64,000 bases of DNA from Neisseria sp. (GTDB taxonomy: Bacteria > Pseudomonadota > Gammaproteobacteria > Burkholderiales > Neisseriaceae): assembly GCF_030527965.1 (NCBI RefSeq), contig NZ_JAUMZU010000009.1, positions 1 through 64,000 of the forward strand. Reading direction: 5' to 3'. Of this stretch, positions 19,419 to 28,958 are shown in pieces. The notes under the pieces are model-generated. The model searched no databases, was not told the origin of the DNA, and worked only from the letters and a program-made list of their open reading frames with translations. The stretch's first letter is position 1, and each line of letters opens with the position of its first letter. Both the position numbers and the translations under genes were made by a program.

Positions 19419-20300
19419 TCAAGCCGGATACATAAAATTCTCAATATCCTGCAAGCTGATTTCCGGATTGGCTCCGCGATGAGAAGCCACCATCGCCCCC
19501 AAAGCACAAGCAAAAGCCAAAGTTTCATCAGCGGAAGCATTGTTCAAAAGCTTGTAGGTAAAACCGGCCAGAAAATTATCGCCCGAACCAACCGTATCCG
19601 CCACCGATACCTTATAACCGCCATGATAAGTCCACTGGCCGCGGTCATAAAACACCGCGCCGTGCTCGCCCAAAGTAACACACAAGCGCTGGCAACCGTA
19701 TTTTTCAGTAAGAAAATGAATGTTCTGCTCCAGAGAATGATATTTGGAGCCGGCTTCCTGCGCAATCTCGTAGAGTTCGCAGTCATTGAGTTTCACCACA
19801 TCGGCCATGCTCATCATATCCAAAACACGATCGTAATCATAATGCGGCGGGCGCAGGTTAACGTCGAAAATTTTGAATTTGGCATGGCCGATAAGCTTAT
19901 TCAAAGCCGCACGGGAAACTTCGTCGCGAGTCGCCAAACTGCCGAAAATGAAAGCATCCGATTCAGCAACGCGCCGGCAGGCCTCATCGCTGGCTTCAAT
20001 GCGATCCCAAGCGCAGGGATAAACAATTTCATAGCGCGCGCTGCCTCGATCGGTCAGGGTTACTTTTACCAAGCTGGTTGCCTGCTCCTGATCGATTTGA
20101 ATCAAATCGGCGTTTATTTTTTTATCCGCAACTTCAAGCAAAATGCCTTTACCGTCTTCATCATTGCCTATGCGGCTGATGATGGTTGCATCTGCACCCA
20201 AAGAGCGCAAACGGGTAACCACGTTCAAAGGCGCACCGCCTAATTTTTTACCGGTCGGGAAATCATCCCACAATACCTCGCCAAAGCTGGTGATTTTCAT
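19419..20300 (-). CDS. PfkB-family sugar kinase, fructokinase-like
   Basis: A 293-residue carbohydrate kinase. The start MKITSFGEVLWDDFPTGKKLGGAP at 20300 has an AAGGATATTCAAA ribosome-binding site; an earlier in-frame ATG lacks one. The N-terminal LGGAPLNV (20-27) is the PfkB signature that lines the sugar site. The C-terminal DTVGSGDNFLAGF holds the anion hole and the catalytic aspartate of the GxGD motif. The opening residues (GEVLWD) are typical of bacterial fructokinases. No phosphotransferase or invertase genes are adjacent. The sugar is most probably fructose, but ribose or another furanose cannot be excluded. Confidence 0.85.
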   Translation of the reverse strand: MKITSFGEVLWDDFPTGKKLGGAPLNVVTRLRSLGADATIISRIGNDEDGKGILLEVADKKINADLIQIDQEQATSLVKVTLTDRGSARYEIVYPCAWDRIEASDEACRRVAESDAFIFGSLATRDEVSRAALNKLIGHAKFKIFDVNLRPPHYDYDRVLDMMSMADVVKLNDCELYEIAQEAGSKYHSLEQNIHFLTEKYGCQRLCVTLGEHGAVFYDRGQWTYHGGYKVSVADTVGSGDNFLAGFTYKLLNNASADETLAFACALGAMVASHRGANPEISLQDIENFMYPA

Positions 20301-20448
20301 TTTGAATATCCTTATTTTGTGAAGCGAATTAAATCGCTCTGAATATAGCATAACTTCGGCAGATAAAAAGCCGCTTTACCGATTGGCGGCTTTGTGTTGC
20401 ATCAAATGGCAGTTGATTTTTTCAGACAAGCATTATAATCAACCCGAT

Positions 20449-21804
20449 TTACGACTCATCAAACAAATCCGGTTGCGCCGTTTCGCCCGCCACGCGCACA
20501 TCGGTTTCCCCTTCGGCAAACACAATATGCAACTTTTGCCCCTGTTTCAACCCGGCCGCACTGCGAACCAACTGCCCGCGGCCGTTTTGCACCACGGAAA
20601 AGCCGCGCGCCAGAATATGCTGCGGCGACACCGCCTCCAATAAAGCCGCTTGTTTTTCCAAGCGCTGGCGGCAATGCGCCAAGCCGTTATACCGATTCTG
20701 CAGCAAAGCAGCCTGCAAAACCGACACTTCACGTTTATAAGCCGCCACATCCGGTCTGAAATAGGCCAACTGCTGCCGCAAACGCGTCCATTTTTGCTCG
20801 CTAAACCGATAATGGTTGCGCATTGCCGAACCCAGTGCATTATCCAGCGCCTTAACCTGCATGCGCTGGCTCTCCAGCTTCTGGCTCGGATGGCGGATTT
20901 GGCGGGCAAACCAGTCTACTTTCTGGCTCGCATCGTAATAACGCTGCTGCAACGCCGCTTTCATGCGCCCTTGCGCTTGCGCCAACTTATGCAGTGATTC
21001 CATCCGATTGGGGCTAACCAATTCCGCCGCAGCGGTCGGCGTCGGCGCGCGCACGTCCGCCACAAAGTCCGTCAGCGTAAAATCCGTTTCATGCCCTACA
21101 CCGCTGACTACCGGAATCCGACACGCCTCAATCGCGCGCACCACCACCTCTTCATTAAACGACCACAAATCCTCAATACTGCCGCCGCCGCGGCACACAA
21201 TCAAAACATCCGCCTCGCCGCGCGCCGAAGCCGTTTGCACGGCCTGAGCAATCTGCAATCCGCTGCCTACCCCCTGCACCATCGCGGGATACATAATCAG
21301 CGGAATTTCCGGCGCGCGACGCCTGAGCGTAGTCACCACATCGCGCAAAGCCGCGGCGGCCAAGCTCGTTACAATGCCGATTGTCTTCGGATGTTGCGGC
21401 AACGGTTTTTTCCGTTCCACCGCAAAAACACCTTCCGCCTGCAACTTGGCCTTCAATTTCTCATAGGCCTCGTAGAGCTGCCCCAAGCCTTTCAGGCGCA
21501 CCTCATTTACCGTAATCTGAAACTCGCCCCGCGCCTCATAGATGCTGATTTTCCCTGTCAACTCAATATGATCGCCCTCTTTCAAAGGCGCGGCAAGTCT
21601 CGCCGCCACGCCCTTAAACATAGCGCAGCGCACCTGCGCACGGCTGTCTTTCAATGAAAAATAATAATGCCCGCTCGCCGCGCGGGTCAGATTGGACACC
21701 TCCCCCGCCACCCACAAGCCAAAAAGATTCTCTTCCAGCAATCTTTTCGCCAGAGCGTTGAGTTCGGAAACGGAAACAGCAGTAGCAAACAGTGAATCAG
21801 GCAT
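20449..21804 (-). CDS. xseA: Exodeoxyribonuclease VII large subunit
   Basis: The catalytic subunit of exonuclease VII, which degrades single-stranded DNA from both ends with the small subunit XseB. The 451-residue protein has the N-terminal OB-fold (LNALAKRLLEENLFGLWVAGEVSN to about residue 100) and the central nuclease domain with PKTIGIVTS, the RGGGSIEDLWSFNEE motif (about 185-200) and SGVGHETDFTLTDFVADVRAPTPTAAAE. A long coiled coil (about 270-390) and a small C-terminal beta part follow. Full length. xseB is not nearby. Confidence 0.96.
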   Translation of the reverse strand: MPDSLFATAVSVSELNALAKRLLEENLFGLWVAGEVSNLTRAASGHYYFSLKDSRAQVRCAMFKGVAARLAAPLKEGDHIELTGKISIYEARGEFQITVNEVRLKGLGQLYEAYEKLKAKLQAEGVFAVERKKPLPQHPKTIGIVTSLAAAALRDVVTTLRRRAPEIPLIMYPAMVQGVGSGLQIAQAVQTASARGEADVLIVCRGGGSIEDLWSFNEEVVVRAIEACRIPVVSGVGHETDFTLTDFVADVRAPTPTAAAELVSPNRMESLHKLAQAQGRMKAALQQRYYDASQKVDWFARQIRHPSQKLESQRMQVKALDNALGSAMRNHYRFSEQKWTRLRQQLAYFRPDVAAYKREVSVLQAALLQNRYNGLAHCRQRLEKQAALLEAVSPQHILARGFSVVQNGRGQLVRSAAGLKQGQKLHIVFAEGETDVRVAGETAQPDLFDES

Positions 21805-21890
21805 AAGATTTAAAACAATCTAAATTTTAAATTGAGAAAGATTATATAGTGTATCAAAATAAATTTCCGCAAGCCGGACAAACCATAAAC

Positions 21891-21922
21891 AATGCCTGTC
21901 TGAAATTTTTCAGACAGGCATT
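21891..21922 (-). terminator. DUS terminator after the pseudouridine synthase gene
   Basis: AATGCCTGTCTGAAA and complement with a two-base loop, ten bases past the stop of the gene at 21933. Confidence 0.82.
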
Positions 21923-21932
21923 TGGCTGGCAA

Positions 21933-22676
21933 TCAAAACGACTCATCATGCCGCAGATAGCGCCATTTGCCCGGCGGCAATCTGCCCAGTTTCACTTTGC
22001 CCATGCGGATGCGTTTCAGGCCGGTAACGCGTAATCCGACCAGCTCGCACATACGGCGAATTTGGCGCTTCTTGCCTTGTGTTAACACAAAGCGAAGCTG
22101 GTCTTCATTCTGCCATTCTACTTTGGCAGGCTTGAGTTTTTCGCCGTCCAGGCTTAAACCGTGATTAAGCAAACGCAGGCCTTCGGCACTAAGCATGCCT
22201 TTCACGCGTACCAGATATTCTTTTTCAATACCGCTGTTTTCACCGATTAACTTTTTAGCAATGCGGCCGTCTTGCGTAAGCACCAGCAAGCCGACCGAAT
22301 CAATATCCAGGCGGCCCGCCGGCGCAAGGCCGAAGCGGTGTTTTTCATTAAAACGAATGCGGCCCGTATCGCCATCCCAATGATTTTCCGGCGTAATCAG
22401 TTCGGCGGCAGATTTATAATCTTTTTCAGCCTGCGCGCTAACATAGCCTACCGGCTTGTTAAGCAAAATGGTTACCCTATCCGCTTGCTTTTCATGAACC
22501 TGCTTGTCAAGATCGATGCGGTCGGCAGGCGTTACTTTCTGGCCGAGTACGGCGGTTTTGCCATTGACCTTTACCCAGCCTTGCTCGATATAGCTATCTG
22601 CCTCGCGGCGGGAACACAAACCGAGCTCAGACATTCGTTTGGAAAGGCGTAAAAGTTCTTGCGTTGGATTTGGCAT
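21933..22676 (-). CDS. RsuA/RluF-family rRNA pseudouridine synthase
   Basis: A 247-residue enzyme that isomerises uridine in rRNA. The N-terminal S4 RNA-binding domain ([30 protein letters not shown], 10-39) is followed by the catalytic domain, where the invariant Asp is in [17 protein letters not shown]. The [12 protein letters not shown] and [13 protein letters not shown] segments are the usual nucleobase and RNA contacts. The overall pattern is closest to RluF (23S rRNA U2604) by memory, but RluB, RluE and RsuA share these features, so the target position is uncertain. Confidence 0.88.
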   Translation of the reverse strand: MPNPTQELLRLSKRMSELGLCSRREADSYIEQGWVKVNGKTAVLGQKVTPADRIDLDKQVHEKQADRVTILLNKPVGYVSAQAEKDYKSAAELITPENHWDGDTGRIRFNEKHRFGLAPAGRLDIDSVGLLVLTQDGRIAKKLIGENSGIEKEYLVRVKGMLSAEGLRLLNHGLSLDGEKLKPAKVEWQNEDQLRFVLTQGKKRQIRRMCELVGLRVTGLKRIRMGKVKLGRLPPGKWRYLRHDESF

Positions 22677-23007
22677 AATTTCTTCGGAAGCGGTATATTA
22701 ATCAAGTGAGGCACCATTATAGCCGAGAAGGCAGGCCCATCAGTGAAAATACAAAACACGGCCGGCAAAAACTGCCCGAAACGCCAAAACAATAGCGGCT
22801 TAAACCACGCAAAAGCAGACACCAAATCGCAAACCGAAAGATAGCCAGCTTGCTTGAAAACCATTTTTCAGTCAGGCATTTTGAAGCAGTAAATATTTCT
22901 TCCGACTACGGAACAAAACATCGTTTAAAATGTCATAACAAAGAGCGTTTACGGCCAAACCCGCCACCCCGAAATGATTTATCTTTCATAATCGGAGCAT
23001 CCCAATC
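22677..23007. other. Intergenic region upstream of the rhs gene
   Basis: About 330 bases between divergent genes. It holds a degenerate uptake-sequence hairpin at about 22852-22882 (TTGCTTGAAAA against TTTTTCAGTCAGGCA) and presumably the rhs promoter. The rhs ATG is preceded by AATCGGAGCATCCCAATC. No ORF or regulatory palindrome is recognised. Confidence 0.4.
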
Positions 23008-26000
23008 ATGACCAAGTCTAAGTTCGGCAACACCTTCGGCATTCTGATTCCTCAGGTCGGCCCGCCCGCGATGCCCTCCATGCTTTCAGCTAATCCGCCC
23101 GAGCCTTTACAAACCGACACCGGGCCGATTGAAGTGGTTGAGGCTGTTACCGATGTGGCTTCGCAAGCAATGGACTTGATGGCACCCGATTCTCAGGCTG
23201 CAGGGGCGATGGATGCGATTTCCAACGCACTTTCTTTATTGTCGATGGTGCCCGGCAAACCCGGCCCTGTTCCGCCCCCAGCGCTAAATTTTGGCGGCGG
23301 CGGCTTTGGCCTCGGTTTCAACGGAGGCTTTGCCGACAAAGGCAAGCCCAAAGGTAAAATGGGGCGCCCTTCTCCCTCAAGCAAAGGGCGTTCTAACAAT
23401 AATGGCAAAGGCGAATGTCCCACTTGCAAGGTGGGCGCTTCAGTCGGCAAGCCCGTCAATCCCGTGCTCGGCATCAAAGTTTTGGCCGATGAAACCGACT
23501 TTACCCTCGATTCCCCGCTGCCGCTTATCTGGAGCCGCAGCTACTTCTCCGATCAATACGGCAACGGTTGGCTGGGACAAGGCTGGTCGCTGCCTTTTTC
23601 CATGCGGTTGGAGCGTATCAACGAAGGCTTTCTTTATATCGACGAACAAGGCCGAGAAATTACCCTGCCCAATATCGACGACATTGACGACTCAGATGAC
23701 GATACCGATATAGACGACGATGCCGAATCTGCAAGCCTGTCTGAAAAACCCAAATCCGCTCGCCCTGCCTTCGACCCTGAAGACCCATTCGGTTTGGAAA
23801 ACGCCTACTACGATTCCGCCGAACAAATCTATTTCTCCCGCCTTTCCCCCAACCTTTATCAAATCGCCTCGCCCGACGGCAGCGCCCGTTTATGGTTTGC
23901 CGCCGTTTCCGGCCATTCCGTTTACCCGCTCGTCGCCCAGCTCGACCGCAACGACCGCCATATCCGACTGCTCTACGGCGACAACGGCCTGCCACACAGC
24001 ATTATCGACGGCAGCGGGCGGCAAGTTACGCTCAGCTTCCATTCCATTGAGCTCGATGACGAGATGATCGGCGAACACGATGTATTTATCGGCAAAGACA
24101 GCCGCCCTTATGCCAACCGTTTGTGCAGCGTCGCTTTCTCCGGCCAAACATTGGTTGAATACCGCTACGATAAGCGCGGCGACCTGATTACAGTACACGG
24201 CCGCGACGGTAAACGGCTGCGCGGCTTCGCCTACCGCAACCACATCATGATTGAGCACAACCAGCCCGACGGCTTGGTTTCCCGCTACGAATACGATGCT
24301 TACGACACCGGCGGCAAAGTGCTTAGAAACCTCGTCAACACCGGCGAAGAATGGGCTTTCGAGTACCACAGCGATTTCACCCGCGTAACCGACACGCTCG
24401 GCCGCAAGGAAGACTACGGCTTCGACAGCCGCTATGAATTAATCTGGCACACCGATGCCCTCGGCCGACGCAGCGAAACTGAGCGCGACGAAGACGGCTT
24501 GGTTACCGCCGAAACCGACCCGCTCGGCCGCACAACCCGTTACAACTACAACCGTTACGGCAACTTAACCGCCATCACCTACCCCGACGGCGGCTTTGCC
24601 GAAATCGAATACGACCCCGATCTGAAACTGCCCGTGGCCGTTACCGAGCGGCTCGGCCACCCTACCCTCTATCAATACGACGAGAAGGGCAACCTAACCG
24701 CCGTTACCGATCCGGCCGGCAACATCACCCGTTACCATTACAATGCCCAATGGCTGCCCGATGCCATTACCGATGCCCTAGGCAAAAACAAAACCTTCGA
24801 ATACGACCAATACGGCCAGCTCATCCGCTACACCGATTGCTCCGGCGAAACCACCACTTTCGGCTATACCGAACTGGGCGACATCCAACGCATCACCGAT
24901 GCCCTCGGCCATACCACCGTTTACCATTACGACACAGCCGGCAACCTCGTACGCACCGACTATCCCGACGGCAGCAGCGAAAGCTACGCCTACGACCTGC
25001 TGAACCGGCTAACCGCCTACACCGACGGCCTCGGCGCCACCACCGCTTACGAGCTGGCAGTCGACGGCCTGCCGGTCAAACGCACCAACGCACTCGGCCA
25101 CAGCTTCGGCTACCGTTACGATCCGGCCAGACGCTTAAGCACCCTCATCAATGAAAACGGCGCCGAATACCGCTTCGATTACGATGCGGTTGACAACTTA
25201 ACCCGCGAAACCGGCTGGGACGGCAAAATCACCGGCTACGCCTACGATGACGCCGACCAGCTCTCCGAACAAACCGAATACGGCCGCCTCGATTCAGACA
25301 GGCATTCCGATGCACTGCCCGAAATTCACAATCTGCACCGCTTTACCCGCGACCGCCTCGGCCGCCTGATTGAAAAAACCAGCCGCCGCATCAACGGCCG
25401 CGGAAAATCCGAAGCCTACAGCCGCACCCGCTTCGAATACGATCCCTTCGGCATCCGCCTGAGCAAAGCCCGCAACGCCCACAGCAGCGTCGCCTTCGAA
25501 TACGACCCCGACGGCCGGCTTATCAGCGAAACCACCGTTCACAACGGCCAAAACAGCACCCTGCGCTACCAATACGATGCGCTGGGCAACCGCACCCAAA
25601 CCGTTCTGCCCGACGGCCGCACTATCAATTACCTCTATTACGGCAGCGGCCATTTGCACCAGATCAACCTCGACGGCGAAATCATTTCCGACATCGAACG
25701 CAACCGCCTGCATCAGGAAATCAAACGCAGTCAGGGTGCATTAACCAGCCTCTACGAATACGACCCGATGGGTCGCCTCAAAAGCCAAACCGCCACCGTC
25801 AACGGCACCTTGCAAAACAACGGCAAACTGGCTCATCTGGTCGGCGGAGCGGTTAAACGAAGCTACCGTTACGATAAAGCCGGCAACCTGATTCAATCCA
25901 CCGACCAGCGCAGCGGCGTATTGAATTATGTTTACGACAAAATCGGCCGCATCAAAGAAGCGGGCAAAGAGCGTTTCGCCTTCGATCCTGCCAACAATAT

Positions 26001-27222
26001 CCTGTCTGAAAACGATAAAGCCCACCTTTCAGACAGGCATCTCTCCGGTGGCAACCGCCTGGAGCAATACAACGGTATCCGCTACACCTACGATGCGCTC
26101 GGTAATCTGATCTACCGCGAACTGCCGAACAAAGAAACCCAGTATTTCAAATACGATACCGAAAACCAGCTCGTTTACGCCTCAATTAAAAAACGCGATG
26201 GTGAAACACAGGTCTGGGAATATGCCTACGATCCGTTCGGCCGTCGCCTGAGTAAAGAGCGAACCGACGAAGGTGCGTTATCCTCAACAGAGCCGAAGCG
26301 AACACATTTCGTGTGGGATGGCAGTCGGCTACTGCAAGAATACAATTACCGCGGCAACTATACCTACATTTATACCGATCAGGATTCTTACGAACCCTTG
26401 GCACAGATATTCGTCAATAATCAAGATGAAAAGCCCTATTTAAGCTATTTCCATAACGACCAAATCGGCATTCCGCGAGAAATGACCGACCAATTCGGCA
26501 ATCTCTTATGGTTCGGCCAATACACCGCTTGGGGCGACCTGCAAGAAGAAACCCGCGCCTACCCGAACGCCCATCAGCCGTTCAGGTTGCAAAACCAATA
26601 CTATGATGCCGAAACCGGATTGCATTACAATCTGATGCGCTATTACGAACCGAACTGCGGCCGGTTTGTGAATCAAGATCCGATCGAGTTATTGGGTGGA
26701 GATAATCTTTATTGGTTTGCGCCGAATGGGCAGAGTTGGGTCGATCCTCTGGGATTAATGGGTTCAAAAGAAGAAGTAACAACTTTTTACCATGCAGGAA
26801 ATTTACAAGGAGCAATTGATCCTAGTAGAGGAAGAACGAACTTAGACTTTAATCCTTCTGGGAGAGGTGGTTTCTATGTTACAACCGATCGTGCCCAAGC
26901 AGAAGCATGGGCTAAAAAAAGAAACCTACCATCTATTACGCAATTTGATATACCAAATGCTGAACTAGATAAACTGGATATTAAAACTTTTAGCTCTAAC
27001 GATTCTGAATGGGGATATTTTGTAACAAAAGGAAGAAACGGCACTTTAAGTCACAGTCATGACGCCGTTAGAGGACCAATGTTGGCAAACCCAAGAGATA
27101 TAAGAAGAGGAAAAGCACCGAAACAAATAGGTTCTCAGTTTGCTATTTTCACGAAAAAAGCAGCAGATTTATTCAATAAGTTTAAAGGAAAAACTATCCC
27201 AATGGGTAAAGGATGCCCTTAA
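23008..27222 (+). CDS. Rhs polymorphic toxin with C-terminal ADP-ribosyltransferase-like domain
   Basis: A 1404-residue Rhs protein. Residues 1-140 are a Pro/Gly-rich N-terminus without a clear PAAR domain. A DUF6531-type segment begins at GKPVNPVLGIKVLADETDF, an acidic spacer at about 228-244 (run of Asp) follows, and then many YD repeats form the Rhs shell. The core ends GRFVNQDPIELLGGDNLYW and DPLGL (1246-1250), the autocleavage junction. The released tip (1251-1404) has TFYHAG, DFNPSGRGGFYVTTDRAQAEAWA and GPMLANP, the pattern of ART-fold toxins; it may be TreTu-like (EF-Tu ADP-ribosylating), which I cannot confirm. The tip is far AT-richer than the shell. The probable immunity gene follows by 23 bases. 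No vgrG or T6SS gene is in the window. Several DUS lie inside the coding region. Confidence 0.9.
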   Translation: MTKSKFGNTFGILIPQVGPPAMPSMLSANPPEPLQTDTGPIEVVEAVTDVASQAMDLMAPDSQAAGAMDAISNALSLLSMVPGKPGPVPPPALNFGGGGFGLGFNGGFADKGKPKGKMGRPSPSSKGRSNNNGKGECPTCKVGASVGKPVNPVLGIKVLADETDFTLDSPLPLIWSRSYFSDQYGNGWLGQGWSLPFSMRLERINEGFLYIDEQGREITLPNIDDIDDSDDDTDIDDDAESASLSEKPKSARPAFDPEDPFGLENAYYDSAEQIYFSRLSPNLYQIASPDGSARLWFAAVSGHSVYPLVAQLDRNDRHIRLLYGDNGLPHSIIDGSGRQVTLSFHSIELDDEMIGEHDVFIGKDSRPYANRLCSVAFSGQTLVEYRYDKRGDLITVHGRDGKRLRGFAYRNHIMIEHNQPDGLVSRYEYDAYDTGGKVLRNLVNTGEEWAFEYHSDFTRVTDTLGRKEDYGFDSRYELIWHTDALGRRSETERDEDGLVTAETDPLGRTTRYNYNRYGNLTAITYPDGGFAEIEYDPDLKLPVAVTERLGHPTLYQYDEKGNLTAVTDPAGNITRYHYNAQWLPDAITDALGKNKTFEYDQYGQLIRYTDCSGETTTFGYTELGDIQRITDALGHTTVYHYDTAGNLVRTDYPDGSSESYAYDLLNRLTAYTDGLGATTAYELAVDGLPVKRTNALGHSFGYRYDPARRLSTLINENGAEYRFDYDAVDNLTRETGWDGKITGYAYDDADQLSEQTEYGRLDSDRHSDALPEIHNLHRFTRDRLGRLIEKTSRRINGRGKSEAYSRTRFEYDPFGIRLSKARNAHSSVAFEYDPDGRLISETTVHNGQNSTLRYQYDALGNRTQTVLPDGRTINYLYYGSGHLHQINLDGEIISDIERNRLHQEIKRSQGALTSLYEYDPMGRLKSQTATVNGTLQNNGKLAHLVGGAVKRSYRYDKAGNLIQSTDQRSGVLNYVYDKIGRIKEAGKERFAFDPANNILSENDKAHLSDRHLSGGNRLEQYNGIRYTYDALGNLIYRELPNKETQYFKYDTENQLVYASIKKRDGETQVWEYAYDPFGRRLSKERTDEGALSSTEPKRTHFVWDGSRLLQEYNYRGNYTYIYTDQDSYEPLAQIFVNNQDEKPYLSYFHNDQIGIPREMTDQFGNLLWFGQYTAWGDLQEETRAYPNAHQPFRLQNQYYDAETGLHYNLMRYYEPNCGRFVNQDPIELLGGDNLYWFAPNGQSWVDPLGLMGSKEEVTTFYHAGNLQGAIDPSRGRTNLDFNPSGRGGFYVTTDRAQAEAWAKKRNLPSITQFDIPNAELDKLDIKTFSSNDSEWGYFVTKGRNGTLSHSHDAVRGPMLANPRDIRRGKAPKQIGSQFAIFTKKAADLFNKFKGKTIPMGKGCP
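25372..26604 (+). repeat. Direct repeat, copy 1 (within intact rhs)
   Basis: Paired with 27661-28892. The offset is 2288 bases over most of its length and 2289 at the 5' end because of the single-base deletion in copy 2. Spans most of the YD-repeat region up to the QNQYYDAETG segment. Confidence 0.9.
26758..27222 (+). other. Toxin-tip segment of the Rhs gene (horizontally exchangeable module)
   Basis: Encodes the 154 residues after the DPLGL junction. Composition changes abruptly at this point, from GC-rich shell codons to AT-rich codons such as AAA, ATT and AGA, and the AT-rich style continues through the immunity gene. This marks the tip plus immunity gene as one exchanged cassette. Confidence 0.8.
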
Positions 27223-27245
27223 ATATTGGGCACTAAGGAAATAAT

Positions 27246-27605
27246 ATGTTTAAAAATGCTAGAGATAATATAGAATTTATTAACAAAGAAACTAATGAAA
27301 AACTCGTTTTCCATAGAAGAACATGGTTATGTTCAATATTTGGCATACTAACTCATTATTTAAGATATACATCGGATTACGCACAAAAAATGATACAAGA
27401 CTCTACATTATGTTCTGAAACAGGTCTTGATTTCTACTCTGCCGCTATGCTATGCCATGAAGATGAATATCATTGGGCCATGATTATTGCACATGGAGAA
27501 AGCTATTGGACAAAAAATTTTAATCCAGAGCTTCCAGAGGATTATGATGATTGGCTAATGAATTATAAAAATAAATACAATCTAAAACTCAATATATGTG
27601 ATTAA
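27246..27605 (+). CDS. Probable cognate immunity protein of the Rhs toxin
   Basis: A 119-residue protein with a clear ribosome-binding site (TAAGGAAATAAT), 23 bases after the rhs stop. It is mixed alpha, has no signal peptide and so is presumably cytosolic. Motifs are unremarkable: an N-terminal FHRRTWLC segment and a central FYSAAMLCHEDEYHWAMIIAHGESYW region rich in aromatic and acidic residues. I recognise no family. Position directly behind a toxin tip, small size and matching AT-rich composition are the standard signs of an immunity gene; it should bind and block the ART-like domain. Confidence 0.7.
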   Translation: MFKNARDNIEFINKETNEKLVFHRRTWLCSIFGILTHYLRYTSDYAQKMIQDSTLCSETGLDFYSAAMLCHEDEYHWAMIIAHGESYWTKNFNPELPEDYDDWLMNYKNKYNLKLNICD

Positions 27606-27655
27606 ACCTTCATAAACGGATCTATAACTTTGATCATTAAGGCATCAGAAAAAGC

Positions 27656-28958
27656 AAATTGAAAAAACCAGCCGCCGCATCAAGGGCCGCGGTAAGGCCA
27701 AAGCCTAAGCCGAACCCGCTTTGAATACGATCCTTTCGACATCCGGTTGAGCAAAGCCCGTAACGCCCACAGCAGCGTCGCCTTCGAATAAGACCCCGAC
27801 GGCCGGCTTATCAGCGAAACCACCGTTCACAACGGCCAAAACAGTACTCTGCGCTACCAATACGATGCGCTGGGCAACCGCACCCAAACCGTTCTGCCCG
27901 ACGGCCGCACTATCAATTACCTCTATTACGGCAGCGGCCATTTGCACCAGATCAACCTCGACGGCGAAATCATTTCCGACATCGAACGCAACCGCCTGCA
28001 TCAGGAAATCAAACGCAGTCAGGGTGCATTAACCAGCCTCTACGAATACGACCCGATGGGTCGCCTCAAAAGCCAAACCGCCACCGTCAACGGCACCTTG
28101 CAAAACAACGGCAAACTGGCTCATCTGGTCGGCGGAGCGGTTAAACGAAGCTACCGTTACGATAAAGCCGGCAACCTGATTCAATCCACCGACCAGCGCA
28201 GCGGCGTATTGAATTATGTTTACGACAAAATCGGCCGCATCAAAGAAGCGGGCAAAGAGCGTTTCGCCTTCGATCCTGCCAACAATATCCTGTCTGAAAA
28301 CGATAAAGCCCACCTTTCAGACAGGCATCTCTCCGGTGGCAACCGCCTGGAGCAATACAACGGTATCCGCTACACCTACGATGCGCTCGGTAATCTGATC
28401 TACCGCGAACTGCCGAACAAAGAAACCCAGTATTTCAAATACGATACCGAAAACCAGCTCGTTTACGCCTCAATTAAAAAACGCGATGGTGAAACACAGG
28501 TCTGGGAATATGCCTACGATCCGTTCGGCCGTCGCCTGAGTAAAGAGCGAACCGACGAAGGTGCGTTATCCTCAACAGAGCCGAAGCGAACACATTTCGT
28601 GTGGGATGGCAGTCGGCTACTGCAAGAATACAATTACCGCGGCAACTATACCTACATTTATACCGATCAGGATTCTTACGAACCCTTGGCACAGATATTC
28701 GTCAATAATCAAGATGAAAAGCCCTATTTAAGCTATTTCCATAACGACCAAATCGGCATTCCGCGAGAAATGACCGACCAATTCGGCAATCTCTTATGGT
28801 TCGGCCAATACACCGCTTGGGGCGGCCTGCAAGAAGAAACCCGTGCCTACCCGAACGCCCATCAACCGTTCAGGTTGCAAAACCAATACTATTTAGTAAA
28901 AATTTATCTGTATCAATTTTACAACTTTAAAATAAAAAATATTCGGTCTTTATTTTAG
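27656..28958 (+). pseudogene. Orphan, truncated second copy of the rhs core without toxin tip
   Basis: Bases 27661-28892 repeat 25372-26604 of the intact rhs gene. The 5' 150 bases are diverged, with a one-base deletion making a TAA in KAKA-stop and a TAC-to-TAA change shortly after. From about 27845 to 28892 the copy is almost identical, with only a few substitutions such as GGCGAC to GGCGGC near 28823. Similarity stops abruptly after FRLQNQYY, before the GRFxxQDP and DPLGL junction, and an unrelated AT-rich tail encodes 21 more residues to the stop at 28958. The longest remaining open stretch (from about 27942) lacks a good start. It is not expected to make a toxin. It is best explained as a displaced older rhs 3' end or a silent recombination partner. 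Confidence 0.85.
27661..28892 (+). repeat. Direct repeat, copy 2 (orphan rhs)
   Basis: The second member of the 1.23-kb direct repeat. It brackets the toxin tip and immunity gene between homologous arms, a substrate for recombination that would delete or exchange the tip. Confidence 0.9.

Noticed and set aside
23890-26025. Several long minus-strand frames opposite the rhs gene
   Set aside because: They are complements of the repetitive GC-rich YD codons and recur identically opposite the orphan copy; no start signals or recognisable protein features.
27942-28958. 338-codon open frame as an independent Rhs protein
   Set aside because: It starts at an internal TTG inside YD repeats, lacks the N-terminal domains and the toxin junction, and belongs to a copy with upstream stops; better called a pseudogene.
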